A stretch of DNA of 51,420 bases from Pseudomonas sp. AKS31 (GCF_023634765.1 NZ_JAMLFX010000009.1:95300-146719), one strand, 5' to 3'; positions 1-8,063 are shown, counted from the first letter of the stretch. The notes: generated by a model not told the origin, from the letters alone. Numbers and translations: made by a program.

Positions 1-32
1 ACAAGGGGTATCTGTGATCGACGCCGCGTCAG

Positions 33-64
33 TGTGGGAGCGAGCCTGCTCGCGAAGAGGCCCG
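33..64. repeat. REP-like palindrome (GCGAGCCTGCTCGC family)
   Basis: An imperfect palindrome GCGAG-CCTG-CTCGC is preceded by TGTGGGA. The same unit recurs at the far end of the window from 51345. This is the common extragenic palindrome type of fluorescens-group pseudomonads. Only one half of a pair is visible. It lies just downstream of rssC, whose stop is near position 80. Confidence 0.75.
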
Positions 65-79
65 TCCGGTCGGCATCAC

Positions 80-562
80 TTAATGCCGCTCGAGGGCATT
101 GACCAGGTCATGAAACGCTTCACGGTTGGAATCGTTCAGGCCCATGAGGATCTTGTGCGCTTCGAGCACCTTGATCCGCACCACTTCTTCCGACTGGTCC
201 TGATCCGGCAGGTCGTCCAGGCACTCCGGGCATGGCACCGGGTGGTTGACGATGTTGAACACCTGCTCGAACCCCATCGACTGCAGCAGACGGGTGATGT
301 CTTCGTGGGTGGTGACGACGGTCGGCAACAGGCCGACCTTCTGCCGCGACAGGATCGACAGTTTGGCCAGCAGGCCCAACGTCGTGCTGTCGATGCTGCG
401 GGTTTCGGTCAAATCGATCACGATCGCGTTGAAATTCAGCGCGGTGAAGATTTTCTCAATAGTCGCATCCAACGCCGAACACAGGGTCAGGCGAACTTCA
501 CCGACGAACTTCAGGACAAAGGTGCCGTCCTGCTCGGCGAACTGGATTCTACCGGTACTCAT
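80..562 (-). CDS. rssC: Anti-sigma factor antagonist (STAS domain), RssC-like
   Basis: This 160-residue protein is a single STAS domain (about residues 5-105) followed by a Cys-containing helical tail. The IDSTTLG motif (Ser59) matches the phosphorylatable serine region of SpoIIAA-type anti-sigma antagonists. The gene follows rssB on the same strand and its first codon abuts the rssB stop, so the two are almost certainly co-transcribed. In pseudomonads this pair (PA2797/PA2798 type) is known to influence RpoS level or activity. The likely mechanism is partner switching: the RssB phosphatase domain dephosphorylates the serine. The family call is firm. The gene name rests on gene order and homology from memory. 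HsbA is a paralogous alternative. Confidence 0.8.
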   Translation of the reverse strand: MSTGRIQFAEQDGTFVLKFVGEVRLTLCSALDATIEKIFTALNFNAIVIDLTETRSIDSTTLGLLAKLSILSRQKVGLLPTVVTTHEDITRLLQSMGFEQVFNIVNHPVPCPECLDDLPDQDQSEEVVRIKVLEAHKILMGLNDSNREAFHDLVNALERH

Positions 563-1743
563 TAAAGATTCCTGCTCAACACCAACAGGGCGATATCATC
601 CGGCATCTCCCCTAGCGTGGCCAATCCAAACACTTGCCGCAGACCATCCAGGCTGCCGCCTGCCGACTTCACCCGTTGAGGCAAAGCGGCTTCTTTTTCT
701 TTGAGCGTAGGTTCTGGCAAAAGATCCAGAATGCCATCCGACATCAGCGTCAGGCTGAACGTCGGCGGCAGCTCAAGCACGTGATCTTCGTAGGTGGCTT
801 CATTGAAGAGGCCCACCGGCAGACCACGCCCTTCGAGATAACGAACACTGTCAGGCGTGTACAACACAGGCAACGGCAGATGGCCGCCGATGCTATAGGT
901 CAACAAACCGGTCTCCTCGTCGATGACTCCACCGACCATTGTGACGTGTTTACCCAGCTTACAACTGATCAGCCCCCGGTTGATATGACCAAGGACTTCC
1001 GAAGGCTTGAATTCCGGCAATGTGCCGTTGCGCTTGGATTCGAACAGCAAGCGCGTGGTCATGAACTTCAGCAGCACGGTGACGAAGGCTGAAGAGGCGC
1101 CATGACCGGATACATCGGCCAGGTAAAACGCAACCCGGCGCTCGTCGACGCGGAAATAGTCGACAAAATCACCCGACAGGTACAACGACGGAATGATCTG
1201 GTGCGCGAACTTGAACTCGTCGATGCTCCACGGGCTTTCCGGCAGCATGTTCATCTGCACCTGGCGACCGGCGTTCTGGTCTTCCTGGAGCAGGTTCAGG
1301 CTGGCTTCAAGCTCGCGATTGGCCTTCTCCAGCTTCTCGCGGTAGCGCTGGTTTTCCACCAGCAGGCGCGCACGATCCAGGGCCCGGCGCACAGAGTGCT
1401 CGAGCACAGCCAGATCTTCGAGAGGCTTGATCAGGTAATCCGCCGCGCCCAGGCGCAGGGCCTCGACCGCGTCGTTCATCACGCCGGCACCCGACACCAC
1501 GATCACCGGCGTCTGCGGTGACCGCTCGGTGACCTGACGGATCAGTTCGAGACCGCCCATCTGCGGCATGCGCAGATCGCAGATGACCAAGTCGGGCTGT
1601 TCTTGCTCGAATACCTGAAGACCCTGTTGGCCGTTGCTGGCCTGCAGGACGCTGAAACCACTGTCTTCCAAATAGGCCGCGAGGCTCGCGCGCACTACTT
1701 CGTCATCATCGATTATCAGCAGCGTGGCACTGGTTTTTGGCAT
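562..1743 (-). CDS. rssB: Response regulator with PP2C/SpoIIE phosphatase domain, RssB-like
   Basis: This is a 393-residue protein. The receiver domain covers about residues 7-120, with acidic pocket IDDDE, phospho-acceptor Asp56 (CDLRMP) and Lys106. A helical linker (about 122-165) leads to a PP2C-type Ser/Thr phosphatase domain (about 180-393). Metal-binding signatures are intact: GDF at 191, DVSGHG at 210, MSDGI and PDDIA near the end, so an active phosphatase is expected. The open frame extends upstream to 1851, but the start at 1743 (MPKTSATLL) fits the family better. The probable substrate is RssC, encoded immediately downstream. Unlike E. coli RssB, which is a ClpXP adaptor with a degenerate phosphatase fold, this protein keeps catalytic acids. 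Confidence 0.85.
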   Translation of the reverse strand: MPKTSATLLIIDDDEVVRASLAAYLEDSGFSVLQASNGQQGLQVFEQEQPDLVICDLRMPQMGGLELIRQVTERSPQTPVIVVSGAGVMNDAVEALRLGAADYLIKPLEDLAVLEHSVRRALDRARLLVENQRYREKLEKANRELEASLNLLQEDQNAGRQVQMNMLPESPWSIDEFKFAHQIIPSLYLSGDFVDYFRVDERRVAFYLADVSGHGASSAFVTVLLKFMTTRLLFESKRNGTLPEFKPSEVLGHINRGLISCKLGKHVTMVGGVIDEETGLLTYSIGGHLPLPVLYTPDSVRYLEGRGLPVGLFNEATYEDHVLELPPTFSLTLMSDGILDLLPEPTLKEKEAALPQRVKSAGGSLDGLRQVFGLATLGEMPDDIALLVLSRNL

Positions 1744-2018
1744 GTGGGCAAACGGCGCCAGAATTAGGTTGGCGTAGTTGGCGAGGCATTTGGCCCTGCG
1801 CAGACTACTGGATTCGCTTTCTAGCCTCTCTGCTGCACCGCTTTCGAGCATTGGCTGCTAACGCGGTTGCACCAGAGGTGCCCTTCTAAGGCGCAGACGG
1901 TACTCCCATCCGCAGAGCGTTTCAAGCATGCGCCGATGGTCGCTTGACGACTTTACTTGTCAAATCACCGAGAGTTATAAGAACCGTTCAAACCGTAACC
2001 CAATGGAAGGACGAACCT

Positions 2019-2318
2019 ATGAGTCAAACCGGTCGGGACTACAGCGAAAAGCGCGATTTCATCCGCATGCGGGTCGATGCCGATGTCGTGCTGATTCATG
2101 AAGGGGATGAGGTTTCAGGCGTGTGCATCGACCTCTCCAGCAGCGGCATGCAGGTCCAGGCGCCGCAGCCGTTCGCGGTCGGCGACCGTTTGAGCGTACG
2201 TATCGATTCCGAACACGCGGCACTCAGCGGCCTTGAAGCCGACACGGAAGTGGTCTGGGTCAGATCACAGGATGGCGGCGGCCAGAAGCTCGGCCTGACC
2301 ATTCTGAAGATGAAATAG
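2019..2318 (+). CDS. PilZ domain protein (c-di-GMP binding)
   Basis: This 99-residue protein is a stand-alone PilZ domain. The c-di-GMP motifs are present: RDFIR (RxxxR) near the N-terminus and DLSSSG (DxSxxG) about 30 residues later. The start at 2019 is chosen because GGAAGG lies 8 bases upstream. An upstream in-frame ATG at 1944 has no comparable site and adds residues outside the domain. It is divergent from rssB, and a bidirectional terminator separates it from mlaA. It probably acts as a small c-di-GMP effector. The partner cannot be told from sequence. It corresponds in position to PA2799 of PAO1. Confidence 0.88.
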   Translation: MSQTGRDYSEKRDFIRMRVDADVVLIHEGDEVSGVCIDLSSSGMQVQAPQPFAVGDRLSVRIDSEHAALSGLEADTEVVWVRSQDGGGQKLGLTILKMK

Positions 2319-2324
2319 CTGCAC

Positions 2325-2360
2325 ACAAAAAAGGCGACCTCGAAGGTCGCCTTTGTTTTT
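2325..2360. terminator. Bidirectional Rho-independent terminator, pilZ gene / mlaA
   Basis: A perfect 10-bp stem (AAGGCGACCT at 2331-2340, AGGTCGCCTT at 2344-2353) has a CGA triloop. Poly-A lies on the left and TGTTTTT on the right. It sits between two convergent genes and should terminate both. Confidence 0.93.
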
Positions 2361-2371
2361 ACCGGTCGAGA

Positions 2372-3061
2372 TTAAAAATCGTCTTCGACCTGGCCATCCT
2401 TCACCTTGAACTCGCGGTTCTGCAAGTAGGCATTGCGGATGAAGGTGTACTTGTCGCCGCTGATCAGCTTCTCGCTCGACAGCAGGCTGGCACGGGTGTC
2501 AACGATGTTCAGACCGAAGATCGAGTTACGCGTAGGCACATGGTCCATGTAGCGATACATACCGGTGTAGCTGTCAACATACCTGGAAGGCGCATCACGC
2601 AGGGTGCTTGGGCCGAGCAATGGCAGCATCACGTACGGACCGCTGCCCACGCCCCAGTAACCGAGGGTCTGACCGAAGTCTTCGTCGCTGCGGTTGAGGC
2701 CCATTTTGGTGCCGACGTCGAAGAAGCCGAGCAGACCGAAGGTGGTGTTGAAGATCAGACGTGCCGTGTCGACACCCGCCGCAGCCGGTTTGGCCTGCAG
2801 GATGTTGTTGGCAAGGTTGGTGACGTCACCGACGTTGCGGAACATGTTGTGAATGCCGTCTTCGAGAAACTGCGGTGTAACGAACTCATAGCCCTGCGCC
2901 AATGGCTTGAGCGCGTAGGTGTCGACGAAGTCGTTGAACTGGAAGATCGGACGGTTGACGCTTTCCCAAGGGTCTTCTTCCGTTGCCGCCTGAGAGGCAA
3001 ACGGGGCCAGCAACAGGCCGGCACAAACACAAAGCTGAGCGAGCGGATTGCTCCAGCGCAT
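2372..3061 (-). CDS. mlaA: MlaA/VacJ family phospholipid-transport outer-membrane protein
   Basis: This is a 229-residue MlaA family protein. Residues 28-45 (EDPWESVNRPIFQFNDF) are the typical family start, and YWGVGSGPYVMLPLLGPS is the conserved core. In the Mla system MlaA sits in the outer membrane with OmpC-type porins and passes mislocalised phospholipids to MlaC for retrograde transport. The N-terminus is a hydrophobic export signal ending in PFASQA-AT, which looks like a signal peptidase I site. The only cysteines near the start (11 and 13) are inside the hydrophobic core, so the classic lipobox of E. coli MlaA is not seen. The gene appears monocistronic. Confidence 0.92.
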   Translation of the reverse strand: MRWSNPLAQLCVCAGLLLAPFASQAATEEDPWESVNRPIFQFNDFVDTYALKPLAQGYEFVTPQFLEDGIHNMFRNVGDVTNLANNILQAKPAAAGVDTARLIFNTTFGLLGFFDVGTKMGLNRSDEDFGQTLGYWGVGSGPYVMLPLLGPSTLRDAPSRYVDSYTGMYRYMDHVPTRNSIFGLNIVDTRASLLSSEKLISGDKYTFIRNAYLQNREFKVKDGQVEDDF

Positions 3062-3259
3062 AGAAAAACTCCTTGGAATGGTACTGTCGCGGACCTCTGG
3101 GTCCGGGTATTCAGGTCGCTAGTATAAGCGCAAAAGCCCGTTTGGACAGTCTGCGCAATGAAGCAGTCCGTAGGACGTTTCCCGCGCTGCCCTTCACACG
3201 GTTGTCATCCAACTGTCACTGATACGCCCTAGCCTGATCGTTATTTCAGGGACGTTGCC

Positions 3260-3880
3260 ATGACACACGCCGAAACCTTGCCCGTCGCCGCGCCCGGCCT
3301 GACCGCCGTACTGTTTGGACTCAGCGGTTGTCTGGTGGATTTCGGTGCCCGTGCCCGGCTACAAACGAACGCCCTGCCCGAACATGCCGAGGCGACACCA
3401 GGCGCCCTCGACAGCCTGCACAGTTTGCAGCGTCAGCAGATTCCCTGCGCCTGGCTGGATGAATTGCCCCCGCCGCTCGCGCAGGCGTTGTCGGCCTCGC
3501 TGCCGGCGTGGATCAAACCTGTGCAACATTCGGCAACAATCAGTCCGTGGCCAGCCCCGAATGCCTGTTGGCAAGCGTTAATGGACTTGAACGTTGGAAC
3601 TCTGGACGGCTGCGTGCTGGTCAGTGGCGAACCGCGCCTGCTGGAAGCGGGTCTGAATGCCGGACTGTGGACCATCGGCCTCGCCTCCTGCGGCTCGCTG
3701 TGCGGCCTGACACCCCACGAATGGCAAGCCTTGAGCCAGAAGGAGCGCGAACACTTGCGTGGCAAGGCCACCGTGCAGTTATTCGGGCTGGGCGTGCACT
3801 CGGTGATCGATCATCTGGGCGAACTCGACACTTGCCTGGCGGACATCAGCCTGCGCCGCCTCAAAGGCGAAAAGCCCTGA
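3260..3880 (+). CDS. Degenerate HAD-superfamily (phosphonatase-like) protein
   Basis: This 206-residue protein has the HAD fold pattern but lost chemistry. Motif I, normally FDxDGTL, reads FGLSGCL at residues 19-25, so the nucleophile Asp is Gly20 and the acid/base Asp is Ser22. The later motif IV region reads SGEPRLLEAGLNAGLW, a decayed form of the GDxxxDxxAGxxAGxW pattern of PhnX-like phosphatases. A conventional phosphotransferase activity is therefore unlikely. It may be a binding or regulatory protein. Position matches PA2803 of PAO1, as recalled. The gene stands alone upstream of a DUF4404 gene. Confidence 0.8.
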   Translation: MTHAETLPVAAPGLTAVLFGLSGCLVDFGARARLQTNALPEHAEATPGALDSLHSLQRQQIPCAWLDELPPPLAQALSASLPAWIKPVQHSATISPWPAPNACWQALMDLNVGTLDGCVLVSGEPRLLEAGLNAGLWTIGLASCGSLCGLTPHEWQALSQKEREHLRGKATVQLFGLGVHSVIDHLGELDTCLADISLRRLKGEKP

Positions 3881-3988
3881 TCGGGATCATGCAGGTTTGC
3901 CGGGAGTGGATTAATCTAAAGGTCAGCCATAGACCTTTGGCGCGCGGCTGCGGTCAATGCCAGTGCCTATTGATAAAAGGAAAACACC

Positions 3989-4252
3989 ATGCCCGCCCAA
4001 GAACTGCAAAAACAGCTCGATACCCTGCGCGAGCAGCTGGAGCAGAATCCGCCACTGTCGGAAGTCGAGCGTGAGGATTTGCGCACGCTGATGGCGCAGA
4101 TTGAATCCGAAATCGAACTGGAGACTGCCACTCAAAACGCCAGCATCGCCGATGGCGTGAACCTGGCCGTTGAACGTTTCGAAGTCGAACACCCGGCCAT
4201 TGCCGGCACCCTGCGCAACATCGTCAATGCGCTGGGCAGCATGGGGATCTGA
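3989..4252 (+). CDS. DUF4404 family small protein
   Basis: An 87-residue, strongly acidic, mostly helical protein. It has an N-terminal heptad-rich segment (residues 1-45, Leu and Glu rich), probably a coiled coil, and a C-terminal helix ending HPAIAGTLRNIVNALGSMGI. The pattern fits DUF4404, a pseudomonad family of unknown function. AAAGGAAAA precedes the ATG. It is followed at once by a long REP-like hairpin that may act as its transcript end. Confidence 0.85.
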   Translation: MPAQELQKQLDTLREQLEQNPPLSEVEREDLRTLMAQIESEIELETATQNASIADGVNLAVERFEVEHPAIAGTLRNIVNALGSMGI

Positions 4253-4261
4253 TTCCCCAGA

Positions 4262-4336
4262 ATCAAAAGATCGCAGCCTGCGGCAGCTCCTACATTGATC
4301 AACTGTAGGAGCTGCCGCAGGCTGCGATCTTTTGAT
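4262..4336. repeat. Long perfect inverted repeat (REP-like, GATCGCAGCC family)
   Basis: Two perfectly complementary 33-bp arms (4262-4294 and 4304-4336) are separated by 9 bases. Each arm carries AAAAGATCGCAGCCTGCGG and CAGCTCCTACA. The centre itself contains the palindrome TTGATCAA. It lies between the convergent DUF4404 gene and queF. The same unit, slightly diverged, occurs at 46094-46217. It could stabilise or terminate both transcripts. Confidence 0.92.
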
Positions 4337-4337
4337 C

Positions 4338-5168
4338 TTACTGACGTACCAACCGATGGTTCGGCAGTTGTACGCTTTCGGTGCTGCGGTACGGGTTGAT
4401 GTCCAGTCCACCGCGACGCACATAACGTGCAAATACCGTCAGTTTTTCTGGTTTCAGCAAACGCTGCAGGTCGAGGAAAATCCGCTCCACACACTGCTCA
4501 TGGAAGTCCGAGTGCTGACGGAAGCTGACGATGTATTCCAGCAGACTGGCATGATCCAGCGCCGAACCACGGTACTCCACCACCACACTGCCCCAGTCCG
4601 GCTGACTGGTCACCGGGCAGTTGGATTTGAGCAGATGGCTGTGCACGCTCTCTTCAACGACCCGCGACTCATCGCAACGCAGCAATTCCGGGCGCGGATG
4701 CTCGTAGTTGCTGACGCTGATGTCCAGATCATCGATGCACACACCCGGCAAAGCGACGATGCCTTCCGCTTCAACGTCCTTCAAGCTGCGAACCCGCACA
4801 CCCACCGGTTTGCCGGCAGCGGCCGACAGATCCTTGACCAGCGTCGCTTCAAGAGTCGCGATGTCGGTAAACGGCGTCTGGTTCAGCGAGTTCAGATACA
4901 GCTTGAACGACTTCGATTCGATGATGTTCGGCGAGTCCGCCGGGATGCTGAATTCGCCGATCGCCACCACCGGCTTGCCCGACGGCAACAGCCACGACAG
5001 CTCGAAGCAGTTCCAGAAATCCACACCTTTATACGGCAGGGTTTCGGCGGTCAGACCCAGCTCGGCCCATTTCGCGGTGCGCGGAATCGGGAACAGCAGG
5101 GACGGCGTGTACGTGGCGATGTATTCGCTGGATTTGCCCAGCGGCGAATGTTCGGCTGCGGGATGCAT
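4338..5168 (-). CDS. queF: NADPH-dependent 7-cyano-7-deazaguanine (preQ0) reductase
   Basis: This 276-residue protein matches the long, bimodular QueF class. It reduces preQ0 to preQ1 in queuosine biosynthesis in the cytoplasm. The QueF signature ESKSFKLY is at residues 84-91. The catalytic cysteine is Cys184 in KSNCPVTSQPDWGS, and Glu224 in DFHEQC is the substrate-binding glutamate. Their spacing equals that of E. coli C190/E230. The gene appears monocistronic and its stop abuts the REP-like hairpin. No preQ1 riboswitch is apparent upstream. Confidence 0.97.
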   Translation of the reverse strand: MHPAAEHSPLGKSSEYIATYTPSLLFPIPRTAKWAELGLTAETLPYKGVDFWNCFELSWLLPSGKPVVAIGEFSIPADSPNIIESKSFKLYLNSLNQTPFTDIATLEATLVKDLSAAAGKPVGVRVRSLKDVEAEGIVALPGVCIDDLDISVSNYEHPRPELLRCDESRVVEESVHSHLLKSNCPVTSQPDWGSVVVEYRGSALDHASLLEYIVSFRQHSDFHEQCVERIFLDLQRLLKPEKLTVFARYVRRGGLDINPYRSTESVQLPNHRLVRQ

Positions 5169-5229
5169 GGCGGAAACCTGACTGAATAATCAGCGGATTC
5201 TACCAGCCTTTGCCCGCGCCTTTGAGTGC

Positions 5230-5763
5230 TTACTGACTGACCGTCAGTTTGCCGACCATGCCCGCCTGATAATGCCCGGGAATATTGCAGGCAAATTCCA
5301 GGCTCGTCGCTTTGCTGAAGGTCCAGGTCAGCTCGGCAGTCTTGCCCGGCTCGACCAGCACACTGTTCGGGTCGTCGTGCTTCATGCCGTGGCCCATCGC
5401 CGCGTGATCCATGCCGGCCATATCGTGGGACATTTCCTTCATGCCGGTAGGCGTAAGCACGCCGCTTTGCTGCATCTGCAACATTTCCTGCTGGTGTCTG
5501 GCATGCATCGCCGCATCCCCCAGGTTGAATTCGTGCAACAACTGGCCTTTATTCACCAGGACAAAACGAACGGTCTCACCGGCCTTGATCTGAATGGTCT
5601 TGGGATCGAAGGACATATCGCCCATCACCACCTCAATGCTGCGCGTGGCTTTGGCAGCCGGTGCTGGCTGACCAAAGTCGAAGGTATGGGCTGGTGCGGC
5701 CCACACTGGCGAGCTCAGCGCCAACAGGCAGACAGCCAACGTCAGGGATTGGCGTAAAAACAT
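5230..5763 (-). CDS. Periplasmic cupredoxin-domain copper-binding protein
   Basis: This 177-residue protein starts with a Sec signal peptide ending PVWAA (about residue 23) and is followed by a cupredoxin fold (about 42-177). Type-1 copper ligands can be read as His in LLHEFNL, then Cys, His and Met in FACNIPGHYQAGM. A Met/His-rich insert (MSHDMAGMDHAAMGHGMKHDD) between the strands looks like an extra Cu-binding loop. It is divergent from copRS and shares the intergenic region holding a candidate CopR box. It probably binds or buffers periplasmic copper. Similar proteins are annotated CopI or PA2807-like. Confidence 0.87.
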   Translation of the reverse strand: MFLRQSLTLAVCLLALSSPVWAAPAHTFDFGQPAPAAKATRSIEVVMGDMSFDPKTIQIKAGETVRFVLVNKGQLLHEFNLGDAAMHARHQQEMLQMQQSGVLTPTGMKEMSHDMAGMDHAAMGHGMKHDDPNSVLVEPGKTAELTWTFSKATSLEFACNIPGHYQAGMVGKLTVSQ

Positions 5764-5828
5764 GGTCGTTCTCCAACTGGATAAGGTTCAGCCTGTGGGA
5801 AACTCTAGCCGGCCTGCGCTGGCAACTA

Positions 5829-5857
5829 CCTGACAGACAGATTACAACTTTGTCAGG
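5829..5857. promoter_or_regulatory. Candidate CopR box between cupredoxin gene and copR
   Basis: A perfect inverted repeat CCTGACA (5829-5835) / TGTCAGG (5851-5857) has a 15-base spacer. On the minus strand it includes CTGACA-N5-GTAAT (5841-5856), which resembles the copper-response box I recall for pseudomonad CopR. It lies 61 bases before copR and 65 before the cupredoxin ATG, so one site could serve both divergent units. Binding is inferred. Confidence 0.65.
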
Positions 5858-5917
5858 TTGGCGCTTGTCGCAGGCTCTCACGGTATAAAGCCTTAGTTAC
5901 TACAACCCGAGTCGCCC

Positions 5918-6598
5918 ATGAAACTGTTGATCGTCGAAGACCAAGTAAAAACCGGCCAATACCTGCGCCAGGGCCTGACCGAGGCCGGGTTCAACACGGA
6001 ACTGGTGGCCGACGGCAACAGCGGTCAGCATCTGGCACTGAGCGGTGATTACGCGCTGCTGATCCTTGACGTCATGCTGCCGGGGCGCAGTGGCTGGCAG
6101 ATTCTGCAAGCGGTGCGTAACGCCGGGCTGGATACGCCGGTACTTTTTCTGACGGCCAAAGACGCCGTGGAGGACAGGGTTCACGGCCTGGAACTGGGCG
6201 CCGACGACTATCTGGTCAAACCGTTTGCTTTCTCCGAACTGCTGGCGCGGGTACGCAGCCTGTTGCGTCGCGGCAGCGCTACACCGCAGGAAACCAGCCT
6301 GCAACTGGCCGATCTGCGCCTCGATCTGATTCGCCGCCGGGTAGAGCGCTCTGGCCAGCGCATCGACCTGACCGCCAAGGAATTTGCGCTGCTGGAAATG
6401 CTCCTGCGCCGTCAGGGTGAAGTGCTGCCAAAATCGCTGATCGCCTCACAGGTCTGGGACATGAATTTCGACAGCGACACCAATGTCATCGAAGTGGCGA
6501 TCCGCCGTTTGCGCCTGAAAATCGACGACGAGTTCCCCAACAAACTGATCCACACCGTGCGCGGCATGGGTTACGTGCTCGAAGAGCGTAGCGCCTGA
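5918..6598 (+). CDS. copR: OmpR-family response regulator of copper resistance
   Basis: This is a 226-residue protein. The receiver domain spans residues 1-118, with acidic pocket VED, phospho-acceptor Asp51 (LDVMLPG) and Lys101 (LVKPF). The OmpR/PhoB winged helix spans about 128-223 and ends in the usual RGMGYVLEE. The stop shares one base with the copS ATG, so the two genes are translationally coupled. Placement next to a cupredoxin and a Cu-type box supports the copper assignment over other heavy-metal regulators such as CzcR, which is the main alternative. Confidence 0.88.
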   Translation: MKLLIVEDQVKTGQYLRQGLTEAGFNTELVADGNSGQHLALSGDYALLILDVMLPGRSGWQILQAVRNAGLDTPVLFLTAKDAVEDRVHGLELGADDYLVKPFAFSELLARVRSLLRRGSATPQETSLQLADLRLDLIRRRVERSGQRIDLTAKEFALLEMLLRRQGEVLPKSLIASQVWDMNFDSDTNVIEVAIRRLRLKIDDEFPNKLIHTVRGMGYVLEERSA

Positions 6599-7944
6599 TG
6601 CGCCGGTTGTCCCTGAGTTCACGCCTGGCCTTGTTGTTTGCCGCTTGCACCGCCGTGGTGTCGCTGTTCGCCGGGGTGTTGTTCAACCGCGCCAGCGAGG
6701 CGCACTTCATCGAACTCGACCAGCAACAACTGGACGCCAAGCTGATCGGCCTGCGCCGCGCCCTGCAGGATGTTCAACCCGCTCAACGCGAGGCACGGCT
6801 GGCGGATGAACTGAGCCGTCAGGCTGATCTGTCGCTGCGCATCACCGGCAGCGACGGCCAACGCTGGTACGACAGTTCGACACAGATCCCCACGGATTTG
6901 CCGCCACAATCCGGTCTGTCGACCGTGAGTCACGCCGGCACCGATTATCGCGTGCTCAACGCCCCGCTCTACCCGGAAAAAGCTGATTCACCGCAATTGA
7001 CCTTGCTGCTGGACATCACTCATCACCAACACTTCCTGCAACGTATGCAGCATCTGATCTGGCTAACAGTCGGGCTGTCAGCGCTGGCCACCGCTTTGCT
7101 CGGTGCCTGGGCCGCACGCAGCGGCTTGCGTCCGTTGCGGCGCATGAGCGCGGTCGCCCGTGGGATTTCCGCACAATCGCTGAATGCCCGACTGCCGGAA
7201 GCGCAAATGCCGCCCGAGCTTGCAGAAATGGCCCACAGCTTCAACGCCATGCTCGCACGCCTCGACGACTCGTTTCAGCGGCTCTCGGCGTTTTCCGCCG
7301 ACATCGCCCATGAACTGCGCACGCCGCTGTCGAACCTGCTGACCCACACTCAAGTCACCCTCACCCGCCCTCGGCCGATCGAGGATTACCGCGAAGCGCT
7401 GCACAGCAACCTCGAAGAGCTGCAATGGATGGCGCAATTGGTCAACGACATGTTGTACCTGGCCAAAGCGGACCACGGCTTGCTGATGCCCAAGCGTGAA
7501 CCGCTGGAGCTGGCGGATGAAACTGATGTGTTACTGGAGTTTTTTGCGCCGCTGGCGGAGGACGCCGGGGTCAAGCTGAGCCGCGAGGGCAATGCGCGGA
7601 TCGAGGGTGATCGCAGCATGTTGCGCCGGGCCCTGTCGAATTTGCTGGATAACGCGCTGCGGTTTACCCCGGCTGAGGGCTATGTGAGCTTGCGGATCGT
7701 TGATCAAGCGAGCGCTGTGCGTATTTCAGTCGAGAACAGCGGTGAAGGCATTTCCGCGGAGTTATTGCCACGCCTGTTTGATCGGTTTTATCGGGCGGAT
7801 CCGGCGCGGCAGGAAGGCAGCAGTGAGCATGCGGGGCTGGGGTTGGCGATCACTCAGTCGATCGTCCGCGCCCACGGCGGGCAGATTCATTGCGAATCAG
7901 AGGCGGGCTGGACGCGGTTTGTGATTGAGTTGCCTCGAACCTGA
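6598..7944 (+). CDS. copS: Heavy-metal (copper) sensor histidine kinase
   Basis: This is a 448-residue inner-membrane kinase. TM1 is about residues 9-28, a periplasmic sensor segment covers about 29-152, and TM2 about 153-172. HAMP follows (173-228), then the HisKA dimerisation domain with phospho-acceptor His238 in AHELRTPLSN. The HATPase domain has N box LSNLLDNALRF and G box GLGLAITQS. It is typical of the CusS/CopS/IrlS family. Translation is coupled to copR by a 1-bp overlap. It should phosphorylate CopR when periplasmic copper changes. Confidence 0.9.
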   Translation: MRRLSLSSRLALLFAACTAVVSLFAGVLFNRASEAHFIELDQQQLDAKLIGLRRALQDVQPAQREARLADELSRQADLSLRITGSDGQRWYDSSTQIPTDLPPQSGLSTVSHAGTDYRVLNAPLYPEKADSPQLTLLLDITHHQHFLQRMQHLIWLTVGLSALATALLGAWAARSGLRPLRRMSAVARGISAQSLNARLPEAQMPPELAEMAHSFNAMLARLDDSFQRLSAFSADIAHELRTPLSNLLTHTQVTLTRPRPIEDYREALHSNLEELQWMAQLVNDMLYLAKADHGLLMPKREPLELADETDVLLEFFAPLAEDAGVKLSREGNARIEGDRSMLRRALSNLLDNALRFTPAEGYVSLRIVDQASAVRISVENSGEGISAELLPRLFDRFYRADPARQEGSSEHAGLGLAITQSIVRAHGGQIHCESEAGWTRFVIELPRT

Positions 7945-7945
7945 T

Positions 7946-8052
7946 CGTTCCCACGCTCTGCGTGGGAATGCAGCCCGGGACGCTCCGCGTCCCTTCCAGA
8001 GCCGAACGCGGAGCGTCCGTTGAGGCGTTCCCACGCAGAGCGTGGGAACGAG
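7946..8052. repeat. Nested REP-like inverted repeat (CCCACGCNNNGCGTGGG family)
   Basis: The outer arms CGTTCCCACGCTCTGCGTGG (from 7946) and its inverted copy (8026-8049) each form a small palindrome. They flank an inner complementary pair (GGACGCTCCGCGTCCC near 7978 and GCGGAGCGTCC near 8008). The whole region can fold into one large cruciform. It fills the gap between the convergent copS and lolE genes and may act as their shared transcript end. Confidence 0.88.
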
Positions 8053-8063
8053 CATGGAGTCGC

